DNA from: Nakamurella endophytica
GTDB taxonomy: Bacteria; Actinomycetota; Actinomycetes; Mycobacteriales; Nakamurellaceae
Assembly: GCF_014646215.1 (NCBI RefSeq)
Contig: NZ_BMNA01000004.1
Coordinates: 400,125 to 464,124, forward strand
Direction: 5' to 3'
DNA: 64,000 nt
The translations under genes and the position numbers were made by a program. The notes beneath the pieces are model-generated. The model saw nothing but the letters and a program-made list of their open reading frames with translations, searched no databases and was not told the DNA's origin. Shown piece by piece: positions 1-7,775 of this stretch. Position 1 is the stretch's first letter; each line of letters opens with the position of its first letter.

Positions 1-576
1 CGGGATGCTGCGGCAGGGCTGCTCGACGTACTCCAGCTGCCCGGCCGCCCGGTCCAGCACCCGGATGGCCGCGACGGCCGCGTCCTCGGTCCACGCGCCG
101 TTGGCGTCGACCCGGATGCGGCCGGACGTCCCCAGCGCCTGCCGGACGGCGGCGACCCGCTCGGCGTCCGCGGACAGCGGCACGCCGGGCTCGGCGACCT
201 TGACCTTGGCCGTCCGGCAGCCCGAGGCGGCGACGAGCGCGGCGGCCCGGTCCGGGTCGAGAACCGGCACGATGGCGTTGACCTCGAACCGGTCCCGCAC
301 CGGCGCCGGCCAGCCGTCCTGCGCAGCCTCCAGCGCCGCCCGCAGCCAGGGCACGCAGTCGGCGTCGGAGTACTCGCGGAACGGCGCGAACTCACCCCAC
401 CCGGCGGGTCCGCGCAGCAGCACGCCCTCCCGCTGCAGGATCCCCCGGAAGCGGTGGCGCAGCGGGATGCTGACCACCTCGGCCGAGGCCAGCACCGCCG
501 CCGTATCACCCGTCGCGCCACCGTTGGGGCCGCCGTCCCGGGCCGCGCTCCCGTCCCCGGCCGTCGCGGCGGTCAT
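1..576 (-). CDS. menC: o-succinylbenzoate synthase MenC (C-terminal part beyond window edge)
   Basis: Enolase-superfamily enzyme that dehydrates SHCHC to o-succinylbenzoate in classical menaquinone synthesis; cytoplasmic. 192 codons are visible and the reading frame runs off base 1, so the C-terminal half of the barrel is missing. Seen: a catalytic-type KxK motif (AKVKVAE, about residues 122-126), the first metal ligand in RVDANGAWT (about 155) and EQP (about 184). The ATG at 576 overlaps the TGA of the upstream winged-helix gene (ATGA), which implies translational coupling. menB, menE and menA lie within 10 kb on the other strand. A second enolase-superfamily gene at 10730-11884 is of the NSAR/OSBS type; this one has the shorter form typical of the actinobacterial men cluster, so it is the likelier true MenC. 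Confidence 0.88.
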   Translation of the reverse strand, partial: MTAATAGDGSAARDGGPNGGATGDTAAVLASAEVVSIPLRHRFRGILQREGVLLRGPAGWGEFAPFREYSDADCVPWLRAALEAAQDGWPAPVRDRFEVNAIVPVLDPDRAAALVAASGCRTAKVKVAEPGVPLSADAERVAAVRQALGTSGRIRVDANGAWTEDAAVAAIRVLDRAAGQLEYVEQPCRSIP

Positions 577-1682
577 GCCGACCACTGGACGGTGTGCCGC
601 CCGCCCGGCGCGAGCCAGCCCAGCGCGCGGCGGACCTCGGTGTCGACCGCGGCGCGGTCGTCCCGCGACCACGCCGACAGCGGCTCGACCTCGGCGCCGG
701 CGGTGCTCGGCGTCCACCGCACCTTCCACGCTCCCTGCACGAACCCGTCCAGCAGCACGCCGCCGCGGATGATGCCGTTCTCGGTGAACACCTGCCGCCG
801 GACGTCCTCGTCCATGATCCGCGAGCGGTCGCGGTGACCGAGCAGCACGCTGTCCCATTCGGCCAGCAACCGGACCGGGGCGGGGGTGTCGCCCGGCGGC
901 CGCGGCGCGTCAGGCACGTCGAACAGCTCGGCGCCGTCCTCCGACGTCCAGGTGCACAGCCGGGGACGCAGCCGCTCGAAGACGGCTGCCAGCCGGGTGA
1001 GCCCGGACCACGCCTGCATGTCGGCGGGTGTGGCGGGGCCGAACGCGGCGAGGTAGCGCAGCACCAGGCCGTCCGGGTCGGGCTCGGCCGCCATCGGCCG
1101 GCCGAGCCAGTGCTCGGCGGAGGTGCAGGCGGACCGCCCGGAGCGTCCCCACAGCCCGCGCGGCGGTACCTGGACCAGCGCCAGATCGACCCGGGCCGCC
1201 ATGCCCAGCGCCGTCGGGTCGCGGCCCGGCAGCTCGCGGACCAGGGCCGCGCCCAGCTCGGCCGTCGTCAGCGGCCGCTCCTCGACCAGCTCGCGCGCCC
1301 GCCGGGCCAGCAGTTCCCGGTCCACGCCGGCGAGGGCGCGGCCGTACGGGGACCCGGGCGTCAACCCGCGGGCGACGGCCGGCTGCAGCACGGGCCGCAG
1401 CGCCAACGCGTCCTCGGCGGTGACCAGGTGGACGGTCGAGCGCTGCAGCGCCAGCCGCACCGCGCGCCGGGACTCCAGCAGCACGGACAGGTCCAGGGGG
1501 GCGACCTGGGCCATCCGGCTCCACAGGGCCAGGTACGGCGGGTACGGGCTCTGCGCCTGCAGGCCCAGCAGGTGCGTCAGCACGGACTCGACGGTGGTGC
1601 CCGGCGGCGCCGGCTCCAGCAGGTACTGCCGGGCGAGCAGCGCCCGGTTCAGCTCACGCCGGGTCAGCACGCCGCCGTTCAC
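573..1682 (-). CDS. winged-helix DNA-binding protein of the HTH_42 / AlkZ-AlkX family
   Basis: A protein of 369 residues from a GTG start at 1682 (VNGGVLTRRELNRALL). It matches the HTH_42 family (winged-helix DNA-binding domain-containing proteins), whose studied members AlkZ and YcaQ/AlkX are DNA glycosylases that unhook interstrand crosslinks. Near the N-terminus LLGLQAQSPYPPYLALWSR carries the Q-x-Q signature seen in AlkZ-type members (YcaQ-type members have Q-x-D). The C-terminus has the usual AEWDSVLLGHRDR and a GRVLLDGFVQGAWK-like segment (GGVLLDGFVQGAWK here). The stop overlaps the menC start by 4 nt. A repair role is inferred from the family; the menC coupling does not explain it. Many family members have no tested function. 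Confidence 0.75.
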   Translation of the reverse strand: MNGGVLTRRELNRALLARQYLLEPAPPGTTVESVLTHLLGLQAQSPYPPYLALWSRMAQVAPLDLSVLLESRRAVRLALQRSTVHLVTAEDALALRPVLQPAVARGLTPGSPYGRALAGVDRELLARRARELVEERPLTTAELGAALVRELPGRDPTALGMAARVDLALVQVPPRGLWGRSGRSACTSAEHWLGRPMAAEPDPDGLVLRYLAAFGPATPADMQAWSGLTRLAAVFERLRPRLCTWTSEDGAELFDVPDAPRPPGDTPAPVRLLAEWDSVLLGHRDRSRIMDEDVRRQVFTENGIIRGGVLLDGFVQGAWKVRWTPSTAGAEVEPLSAWSRDDRAAVDTEVRRALGWLAPGGRHTVQWSA

Positions 1683-1768
1683 GGCTCGCCGCCCCGGGAC
1701 CTGTGGCACCCGGCCAGTCAAACACGGTCCACCGACACCGCCCGCCGAGCGGTGGACCGCCCGTCCCG

Positions 1769-3223
1769 TCAGGCGGGCAGCTCGATGGTGACGGCCAGGC
1801 CGCCCTCCGGAGCGGGCCCGGCGGCGATGGCTCCGCCCAGCCGGCGGACCAGGCTGTCGGCGAGCGCCAGCCCGAGGCCGGCGCCGGACGGGCGGTGGGC
1901 GCGGTACCGCTCGTGCAGGACGCCGGGCAGGAACGCGACCGGATAGTCGTCGGGCGCCAGACCGGGACCGCCGTCGCGCACCTGCAGCCGCACGGATCCC
2001 GTGGCCGGGACCGGCTGCACCCCGAACACCAGCGGGCGTCCCGGCTCGAGCAGGCGCAGCGCGTTGTCGGCGAGCCCGTCGAGCACCTGCCGCAGCCGGC
2101 GCGGGTCGGTCACCACGACGACCGGCCGGTCCGGCACCTCGACCCGCAGGTCGACGCCACGCTCGCGGCAGCGGGGCCACCAGGCCGCGGCCGTCCCACG
2201 CGCCAACGCCGCCAGGTCGGACGGCGCCGGGTCGAGCGGGAAGGCGTCGGCCCCCAGCCGGGCCAGGTCGAGCAGGTCGCCCACCATCCGGCCCAACCGC
2301 ACCGACTCCGCGACCACCGTCCGGCCGACGTCCGGCACCTCGTCCGCCGGCACCAGGCCGTCGGCCAAGGCCTGGCCCTGCCCCTGCACCGCGGTCAGCG
2401 GCGTGCGCAGCTCGTGCGACACGGAGGCCAGGAAGGCGCGCTGCCGGGCCTCGCTGCGGGCCAGCGCGTCGGCCAGCTCGTTCACCGCGGCGGCCACCTC
2501 GGCCGCCTCGCGCGGACCGCCGGCCGGCACCCGGACGTCGCGGGCCCCCGCACCCAGCGCCCGGGCGGCCAGGGCGGTGCGCCGCAGCGGCCGGGCGACG
2601 AGCGCGGCCAGCACCAGACCCCCGGCGACGGCCACGGCGAGCCCGATCGCCAGGGCCAGCAGCACCCGCCGTTGCAGCGCCTGCTGGGTGGCCGCACCCA
2701 GGTCCGGGGACGCCACGAGGACGAACCCGCGGTGCGGCAGCGACCGGCCCTCCAGCAGCACGGCGTGACCGCCCTCGTCGGCCGTCGCGGACAGGTTGCG
2801 GCCGCCGGCCAGTCCCGCCGCGCCCGCGGCGGCCGCCGTCCGCACCGCGGCCGGGTCGTCGCCCGCCAGCACCCCGCGACGGTCCACGGTCACCACGGAC
2901 ACGCCCTGCTGGGCCAGCACCTGGGCCAGCTTCGACAGGCCGATCCGGTACCCGGGCTGCTCGCCGGCGAGCTGCCCGGCGATGACGTCCGCCTGGTCGG
3001 ACAGGTACCCGCGGGTGGCGTCGGCGGCCGCGTCGCGGACCAGCGCGGTCCCGACGATGCCGGCCAGGCCGGCCACGGCCACCGCCACCGCGACGACCAG
3101 CAGCGTCAGCCGGACCGCCAGCGTGCTGCGCCACCCGTGCCGCCGGTGCCGCCGGTGCCGCCGGTGCCCGCTGCGGCTCGGGTGCGGCCGGCCCGCCGGC
3201 CCGGCTGCGGGGTCAGGGCTCAA
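1769..3223 (-). CDS. sensor histidine kinase of a two-component system
   Basis: 484 residues. The N-terminus has a His/Arg repeat (HRRHRRHRRHG) encoded by a 9-nt tandem repeat, then a membrane segment at about 35-60, an extracytoplasmic domain, a second membrane segment near 180-205, and a HAMP-like linker. The dimerisation/phosphoacceptor motif is SHELRTPLTAVQGQ. The ATPase region has an N-box (DGLADNALRLL), DGGPGLAPDD and GAGLGLALADSLVRRLGG. It probably autophosphorylates on the SHELRTP histidine and phosphorylates the response regulator encoded just upstream (3213-3923), with which it overlaps by 11 nt. The ligand is unknown; neighbouring genes do not define a regulon. Confidence 0.92.
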   Translation of the reverse strand: MSPDPAAGPAGRPHPSRSGHRRHRRHRRHGWRSTLAVRLTLLVVAVAVAVAGLAGIVGTALVRDAAADATRGYLSDQADVIAGQLAGEQPGYRIGLSKLAQVLAQQGVSVVTVDRRGVLAGDDPAAVRTAAAAGAAGLAGGRNLSATADEGGHAVLLEGRSLPHRGFVLVASPDLGAATQQALQRRVLLALAIGLAVAVAGGLVLAALVARPLRRTALAARALGAGARDVRVPAGGPREAAEVAAAVNELADALARSEARQRAFLASVSHELRTPLTAVQGQGQALADGLVPADEVPDVGRTVVAESVRLGRMVGDLLDLARLGADAFPLDPAPSDLAALARGTAAAWWPRCRERGVDLRVEVPDRPVVVVTDPRRLRQVLDGLADNALRLLEPGRPLVFGVQPVPATGSVRLQVRDGGPGLAPDDYPVAFLPGVLHERYRAHRPSGAGLGLALADSLVRRLGGAIAAGPAPEGGLAVTIELPA

Positions 3224-3923
3224 CCGAGTACCCGACGCCGCGGACGGTCCGGATCGGGCTGGCGTCGCCGAGCTTGCCGCGCAGGGCGGCGATGTGGACG
3301 TCCACGGTCCGCGCTCCCGCCACCGCGGCGTGTCCCCAGACGGCCGACAGCAGCCCCTGCCGGTCGAACACCCGCCGCGGGTGGCGCATCAGGTGCACCA
3401 GGAGCTCGAACTCGGTGGCGGTGAGGACCACCTCCGCGTCGTCGACCCAGGCGCGGTGCTCGTCGGGGTCGGCGCGGACCCGGCCGGCGGCGAGCACGGC
3501 GCCCCGCGTCGCCCCGGCCGGACCACCGCGCCGCAGCACGGCGCGGACCCGCGCCACCAGCTCCCGCGGATGGAACGGTTTCACCAGGTAGTCGTCGCCG
3601 CCGAGTTCCAGGCCGAGGATGCGGTCGACGTCCTCGTCGCGCGCCGTGACGAACAGGACGGGCGTCCAGTCGCCGGCGGCGCGGAGCTGCTGGCACACCG
3701 CCAGCCCGTCGACGTCCGGCAACCCGATGTCCAGCACCACGGCGACCGGGCGGTCCCGGCGGACGGCGGCCAGGGCGGCGGCGCCGGTGGACTGCACCTG
3801 CACGCCGAAGCCGGCGGCCGCCAGGTAGCGCCGCTCGACGTCCGCGATGGCCGGCTCGTCCTCCACCACCAGCACCAGCCCGCGGGCGTCGGCCGGCGCC
3901 GGGTCGCGGCCCGTGTCCGCCAT
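3213..3923 (-). CDS. OmpR/PhoB-family response regulator
   Basis: 236 residues. The receiver domain (about 15-130) has the acidic pair (VEDEP), the phosphoacceptor Asp in VVLDIGLPDVDG, the Thr/Ser switch in LFVTARDED and the conserved Lys in DDYLVKPFHPRELVARV. The C-terminal winged-helix DNA-binding domain (about 140-234) ends with RTVDVHIAALRGKLGD and IRTVRGVGYSVEP, typical of OmpR-type regulators. It overlaps the partner kinase gene by 11 nt, so both are made from one mRNA. The start is ATG at 3923. The target genes cannot be read from the sequence. Confidence 0.93.
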   Translation of the reverse strand: MADTGRDPAPADARGLVLVVEDEPAIADVERRYLAAAGFGVQVQSTGAAALAAVRRDRPVAVVLDIGLPDVDGLAVCQQLRAAGDWTPVLFVTARDEDVDRILGLELGGDDYLVKPFHPRELVARVRAVLRRGGPAGATRGAVLAAGRVRADPDEHRAWVDDAEVVLTATEFELLVHLMRHPRRVFDRQGLLSAVWGHAAVAGARTVDVHIAALRGKLGDASPIRTVRGVGYSVEP

Positions 3924-4013
3924 GGTCGGCTCCCGTCCGCGGCGCGCCGCCGGTCCGGTGCGCTGCCCGCCAGCATCCTGCCCTGCCGCCCTCCGGCCGT
4001 GCTCCGGAACCGG

Positions 4014-4499
4014 TCAGCCGCAGTCGGCCGCCACCAGCTTGGCCAGGTCGGCCTCGGTCTTGGTGAGCGTGGCGAGCTGGGCGGCGCGGCGCTCGGCGTG
4101 CGCCGTCAGCTTCGCCGCCTGCGCTGCCTTGCCGGCCTTGGTGGCCGCGGCGGCCTTGGCCTTGAGCGCGGCCACCGATCCGGCGGTGGTCGCCGGTCCG
4201 TTGCCGCGGGCCAGCATCTTCTTCATGCGGGTGTCGGTCCGGGTGAGGATCCGGCAGCCCGGGCCCTTGCCGCCCTCGGTGGCGGCGGAGCGGACGGCAG
4301 CAGCCGGCACGGAGAGCACGGCGTCCGTGGCGCCGGACGCCAGGACGGAGTCGGCGTCGGCCCCGGCGGCGGGGACGGACCGGGCTGCGACGGTCGGGCT
4401 GCCGGCGACGCCGGCTCCGGCCGCCGGTGCGGCCACCGCCACGACGGCGGCGGTGAGGACGGCGGCGCCGACGGCGGCCGCGGTGCGCAGGACAGGCAT
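4014..4499 (-). CDS. small secreted Ala-rich protein, function unknown
   Basis: 161 residues from an ATG at 4499 preceded by a good Shine-Dalgarno (GAGGAGCACC just upstream). The N-terminus MPVLRTAAAVGAAVLTAA followed by an Ala-rich stretch ending PAAGAGVA is a probable Sec signal peptide. The mature part is rich in Ala, Thr and Lys, with a helical, possibly coiled-coil C-terminal half (alternating AKAAAATKAGKAAQAAK pattern) and two cysteines (GCRIL and the C-terminal ADCG). I recognise no domain. It lies downstream of a PASTA-domain gene and upstream of the response regulator, all on the minus strand, but with gaps that do not require one operon. Confidence 0.7.
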   Translation of the reverse strand: MPVLRTAAAVGAAVLTAAVVAVAAPAAGAGVAGSPTVAARSVPAAGADADSVLASGATDAVLSVPAAAVRSAATEGGKGPGCRILTRTDTRMKKMLARGNGPATTAGSVAALKAKAAAATKAGKAAQAAKLTAHAERRAAQLATLTKTEADLAKLVAADCG

Positions 4500-4693
4500 G
4501 GTGCTCCTCGCTCGGCTGGATCCACCGGCGGATGCCGGCGGGACCAGCGTCGGCGCGGGCCGTCCGGGTCGGGTACGCGGCATGTTCGGATCCGATGAAG
4601 CCGGACGCCGGACACCAGAAGCCGGACGCCGGATCGGTCGGTCGGTCCGGTCGGTCCCGCACCGCCCGGCCGGGTGGGGACGCGGTTCCGCGG

Positions 4694-5176
4694 TCAGCGG
4701 TCGCCCGGCACAGCATCCGGCGGCGGCACGGCACGCAGCCGCCGTCCCGCTCCCGTCCCGGCCCCGGCGGGCGCGCCGGGCGGCTGCACCGGCCACGGCC
4801 GGCCGGTGTCCGCCGGGTCCGCCGGGTCGGCCGGGTCGGCCGGGTCGAGGGCCGGGGCGTCACTCGTGCGCGGGGGCAGCGGCCGGCGTGGCTCGCGGTC
4901 ACCCGCTCCCCCGCCACCGTCCCTGCGGAACCGCACCACCACGGTGTCCCCGCGGAACCGCATCTCCCCGGCGGCCGGCTCCTGGGACACCACCGACCAG
5001 AACGCCGAGTCGAGGAGAGCGGTCGCGCCGGACGCCGGTTCGGCCACCGCCAGGCGCAGCCCGACGTCCCGGGTCCGGTGCAGCGCGCCGCGGGCGATGG
5101 TGCCGATCAGGTCCGGCACCACAACCCGGTCCGGCGCCCCGTCCAGCTCGTCGGCCCTGGCTCGTTGCCGTCCCAC
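4694..5176 (-). CDS. single PASTA-domain protein with proline-rich tail
   Basis: 160 residues from a GTG at 5176, preceded by GGAGG at a normal distance. Residues about 18-85 look like one PASTA repeat: VVVPDLIGTIARGALHRTRD, then GLRLAVAEP, then SVVSQEPAAGE and VVVRFR. PASTA domains usually bind peptidoglycan or muropeptides on Ser/Thr kinases and penicillin-binding proteins. Here there is no kinase, transmembrane segment or signal peptide, so it appears cytoplasmic, or exported by another route. The tail holds a DPADPADPADPAD run from a short tandem DNA repeat at about 4808-4850 and is Pro/Gly-rich. The role is unknown. Confidence 0.65.
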   Translation of the reverse strand: MGRQRARADELDGAPDRVVVPDLIGTIARGALHRTRDVGLRLAVAEPASGATALLDSAFWSVVSQEPAAGEMRFRGDTVVVRFRRDGGGGAGDREPRRPLPPRTSDAPALDPADPADPADPADTGRPWPVQPPGAPAGAGTGAGRRLRAVPPPDAVPGDR

Positions 5177-5480
5177 CGCACACCTCCGCCGCTCGGCGAC
5201 CTCGTGGCGGCGACGCTAGCCCCGCGCGGCGACGCCGGACAGGGGCCGGGACCGGCGATCGAGCCGGTTTCGCCCACGGCGCAGCGCCGCCGCTGCGGGC
5301 CGGTGCCGGCAGGCGACCCGCCAGCCGCGGCGAGGCGGCGGCGGGAAGCAACAGGGAGCGGTGACAGGCGGCGGACGGGCGGCGGCAGGCGTCCCGACGG
5401 ACGGACGGACGGCGGGCGACCCGGCGGGACGGGCGCCCTGCGGGCCCGGCACCGTCGGCCCGCGTGCCTAGAGTGCTGGC
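5177..5480. promoter_or_regulatory. intergenic region with menB promoter (-10 at 5469-5474)
   Basis: 304 bases between the divergent PASTA gene and menB. On the plus strand TAGAGT (5469-5474) is a good -10 hexamer, followed by exactly six bases and the menB ATG. No Shine-Dalgarno is present, so transcription probably begins at or next to the A of ATG (leaderless mRNA). The rest is GC-rich, with a GGAC-type short repeat near 5398-5412 and no other clear element. Confidence 0.6.
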
Positions 5481-6434
5481 ATGGGTGCCACCTCGGGCCG
5501 GCCGGACCGGGTCAGCGAGCTGTTCGACGCGACGCGGTGGCGGCCGGTCGAGGTGCCGGGGCTGCCGCCGTTCACCGACGTGACCTACCACCGCGAGATC
5601 GACCCGGCGACGGGCCGGGACCGGCCCACGGTGCGGGTCGCCTTCGACCGTCCCGAGGTGCGCAATGCCTTCCGCCCGCACACGGTCGACGAGCTGTACG
5701 CGGCCCTCGAGCACGCCCGCACCACGTCGTCCGTCGGGTGCGTGCTGCTGACCGGCAACGGCCCGAGCCCGCGGGACGGCGGCTGGGCCTTCTGCTCCGG
5801 CGGCGACCAGCGGATCCGCGGCCGGGACGGCTACCGCTACGCCAGCGGCGAGCAGGCCGACACCGTAGACCCCGGCCGGGCCGGCCGGCTGCACATCCTC
5901 GAGGTGCAGCGGCTGATCCGGTTCATGCCCAAGGTCGTCATCGCGGTCGTGCCGGGTTGGGCCGCCGGCGGTGGGCACTCGCTGCACGTGGTCTGCGACC
6001 TGACGCTGGCCAGCGCCGAGCACGCCCGGTTCAAGCAGACCGACGCCGACGTCGGCTCGTTCGACGCCGGCTACGGCTCGGCCTACCTGGCCCGGATGGT
6101 CGGTCAGAAGTTCGCCCGGGAGATCTTCTTCCTGGGCCGCGAGTACACCGCCGCGCAGATGCACGCCATGGGGGCGGTCAACGAGGTGGTGCCGCACGCC
6201 GACCTGGAGTCCGTCGCTCTGGACTGGGCGGACCGGATCACCGGCAAGTCGCCCACCGCGCAGCGGATGCTCAAGTACGCGTTCAACCTGCCGGACGACG
6301 GGCTGGTCGGCCAGCAGCTCTTCGCCGGCGAGGCGACCCGGCTGGCGTACGGGACGGACGAGGCCGTCGAGGGCCGGGACGCCTTCCTGGGCAAGCGGCC
6401 CGCCGACTTCGCCGCCTATCCCTGGGCCTACTAG
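5481..6434 (+). CDS. menB: 1,4-dihydroxy-2-naphthoyl-CoA synthase MenB
   Basis: 317 residues; crotonase-fold enzyme that cyclises o-succinylbenzoyl-CoA to DHNA-CoA. Seen: RPEVRNAFRPHTVDELY, the MenB-type FCSGGDQRIRGRDGYRY loop, the oxyanion-hole region VIAVVPGWAAGGGHSLHVV, and QTDADVGSFDAGYGSAYLAR, which is diagnostic for MenB among crotonases. The C-terminus GKRPADFAAYPWAY is also typical. The leaderless-type start is supported by the -10 at 5469-5474. menE follows 28 nt downstream on the same strand and probably shares the transcript. Confidence 0.96.
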   Translation: MGATSGRPDRVSELFDATRWRPVEVPGLPPFTDVTYHREIDPATGRDRPTVRVAFDRPEVRNAFRPHTVDELYAALEHARTTSSVGCVLLTGNGPSPRDGGWAFCSGGDQRIRGRDGYRYASGEQADTVDPGRAGRLHILEVQRLIRFMPKVVIAVVPGWAAGGGHSLHVVCDLTLASAEHARFKQTDADVGSFDAGYGSAYLARMVGQKFAREIFFLGREYTAAQMHAMGAVNEVVPHADLESVALDWADRITGKSPTAQRMLKYAFNLPDDGLVGQQLFAGEATRLAYGTDEAVEGRDAFLGKRPADFAAYPWAY

Positions 6435-6462
6435 GCCCGCGTCCCGAGCACCCGGACAGCCC

Positions 6463-7725
6463 GTGCCCGCCGCCTCGCGCACCGTCGAGCTGCTGCCCGT
6501 CCCGACCGGCCGGGCGGTGCTCGACCTGCTGCCGGTCCTCGCCCGGGCCGCCGCCGGCGAGGGACCGGCTTTGCTGCCGGTGCCGGCGGGCGGCGATGCC
6601 ACCGGCGTCGCCGGGCTCGGGCCGGGCGAGCCCCTGGGACCCCGCGAGGACGACGACGCCGACCCGACCGCCCTCGTCGTCGCGACCTCCGGGTCGACCG
6701 GTGCACCCAAGGGCACCCTGCTCCCCGTCTCGGCGCTCGCGGCGTCCGCCGACGCCACGCAGCGACGGCTCGGCACGGCCGGCAGCTGGCTGCTGGCCCT
6801 GCCGGCGCAGCACGTCGCCGGTCTGCAGGTGCTGCTGCGGGCCGCCCGCAGCGGCGCGCAGCCGGTGGTGCTCGACACGGCGGCACCCTTCACCGCCCGA
6901 GCCTTCCTGGCCGCGGTCGGGCGGATGCCGGCCGGCCGGGGGTTCGTCTCGCTGGTGCCCACCCAGCTGCGCCGGGTGCTGGCCGACGGCGAGGCCACCG
7001 CCGCGCTGGCCGGCTTCGCCGCCGTGCTGGTAGGCGGGGCCGCCACGCCACCGGCACTGGTCGCCGCGGCCCGCGCCGCCGGGGTCGCCGTGGTGACCAC
7101 GTACGGCATGAGCGAGACCTGCGGCGGGTGCGTCTACGACGGCCACCCGCTCGACCGCGTCGAGGTGGCGGTGGAACCGGTCGACGGGTCCGCCGCGGCG
7201 TCCCCCGGTGGTGCGCCGGACGGGACCGGCCGGGTGGTGCTGTCCGGTCCGGTGGTCGCCCGCGGGTACCGGGGGCGCCCGGGTGACCCCGCCTTCCCGC
7301 CCTCCGGCGCCGGCGGCGCGCGGACCGGACACCGCCGGTTCCGCACCGCCGACCTCGGCCGGATCGGCCCGGACGGCGTGCTCGAGGTGCTGGGCCGCAC
7401 CGACGACGTGGTGGTGTCCGGCGGTGTCAACGTGCACCCGCAGGCCGTCGAGGCCGTGCTGGCGGCCCTGCCCGGCGTCGCCGAGGTGGTGGTGGTCGGC
7501 GTGCCGGACCCGGAGTGGGGCCAGCGGGTGGCGGCCGCCGTCGTCCCCGCGACGGGCCACCCCGACCCGGAGCTGCCGGAGCTGCGCACCGCCGTCCGCA
7601 CCCGGCTCGGCCCGGCCGCGGCCCCGTCGCTGCTACGCGTCCTGGCCCGGGTGCCGGTGCTGCCGTCCGGCAAGCCCGACCGCCGGGCGATCGCCGGGCT
7701 GTTCGGACCGGTCCCGCCGGCCTGA
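6463..7725 (+). CDS. menE: o-succinylbenzoate-CoA ligase MenE
   Basis: 420 residues from a GTG at 6463. Adenylate-forming enzyme that activates o-succinylbenzoate with ATP and CoA, the step before MenB. The P-loop VVATSGSTGAPKGTLLP, the TYGMSETCGG motif, the FRTADLGRIGPDG hinge region and the catalytic C-terminal lysine in LPSGKPDRRAI are all intact. It is short for the superfamily, as usual for actinobacterial MenE. It lies 28 nt after menB. An adenosine-deaminase-like gene follows after 50 nt with its own probable leaderless promoter. Confidence 0.95.
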   Translation: MPAASRTVELLPVPTGRAVLDLLPVLARAAAGEGPALLPVPAGGDATGVAGLGPGEPLGPREDDDADPTALVVATSGSTGAPKGTLLPVSALAASADATQRRLGTAGSWLLALPAQHVAGLQVLLRAARSGAQPVVLDTAAPFTARAFLAAVGRMPAGRGFVSLVPTQLRRVLADGEATAALAGFAAVLVGGAATPPALVAAARAAGVAVVTTYGMSETCGGCVYDGHPLDRVEVAVEPVDGSAAASPGGAPDGTGRVVLSGPVVARGYRGRPGDPAFPPSGAGGARTGHRRFRTADLGRIGPDGVLEVLGRTDDVVVSGGVNVHPQAVEAVLAALPGVAEVVVVGVPDPEWGQRVAAAVVPATGHPDPELPELRTAVRTRLGPAAAPSLLRVLARVPVLPSGKPDRRAIAGLFGPVPPA

Positions 7726-7775
7726 CGGCCGTGCCGCGGCGGAGCCGGACCCGGCCGCCGTGCCACGCTGGCCCG

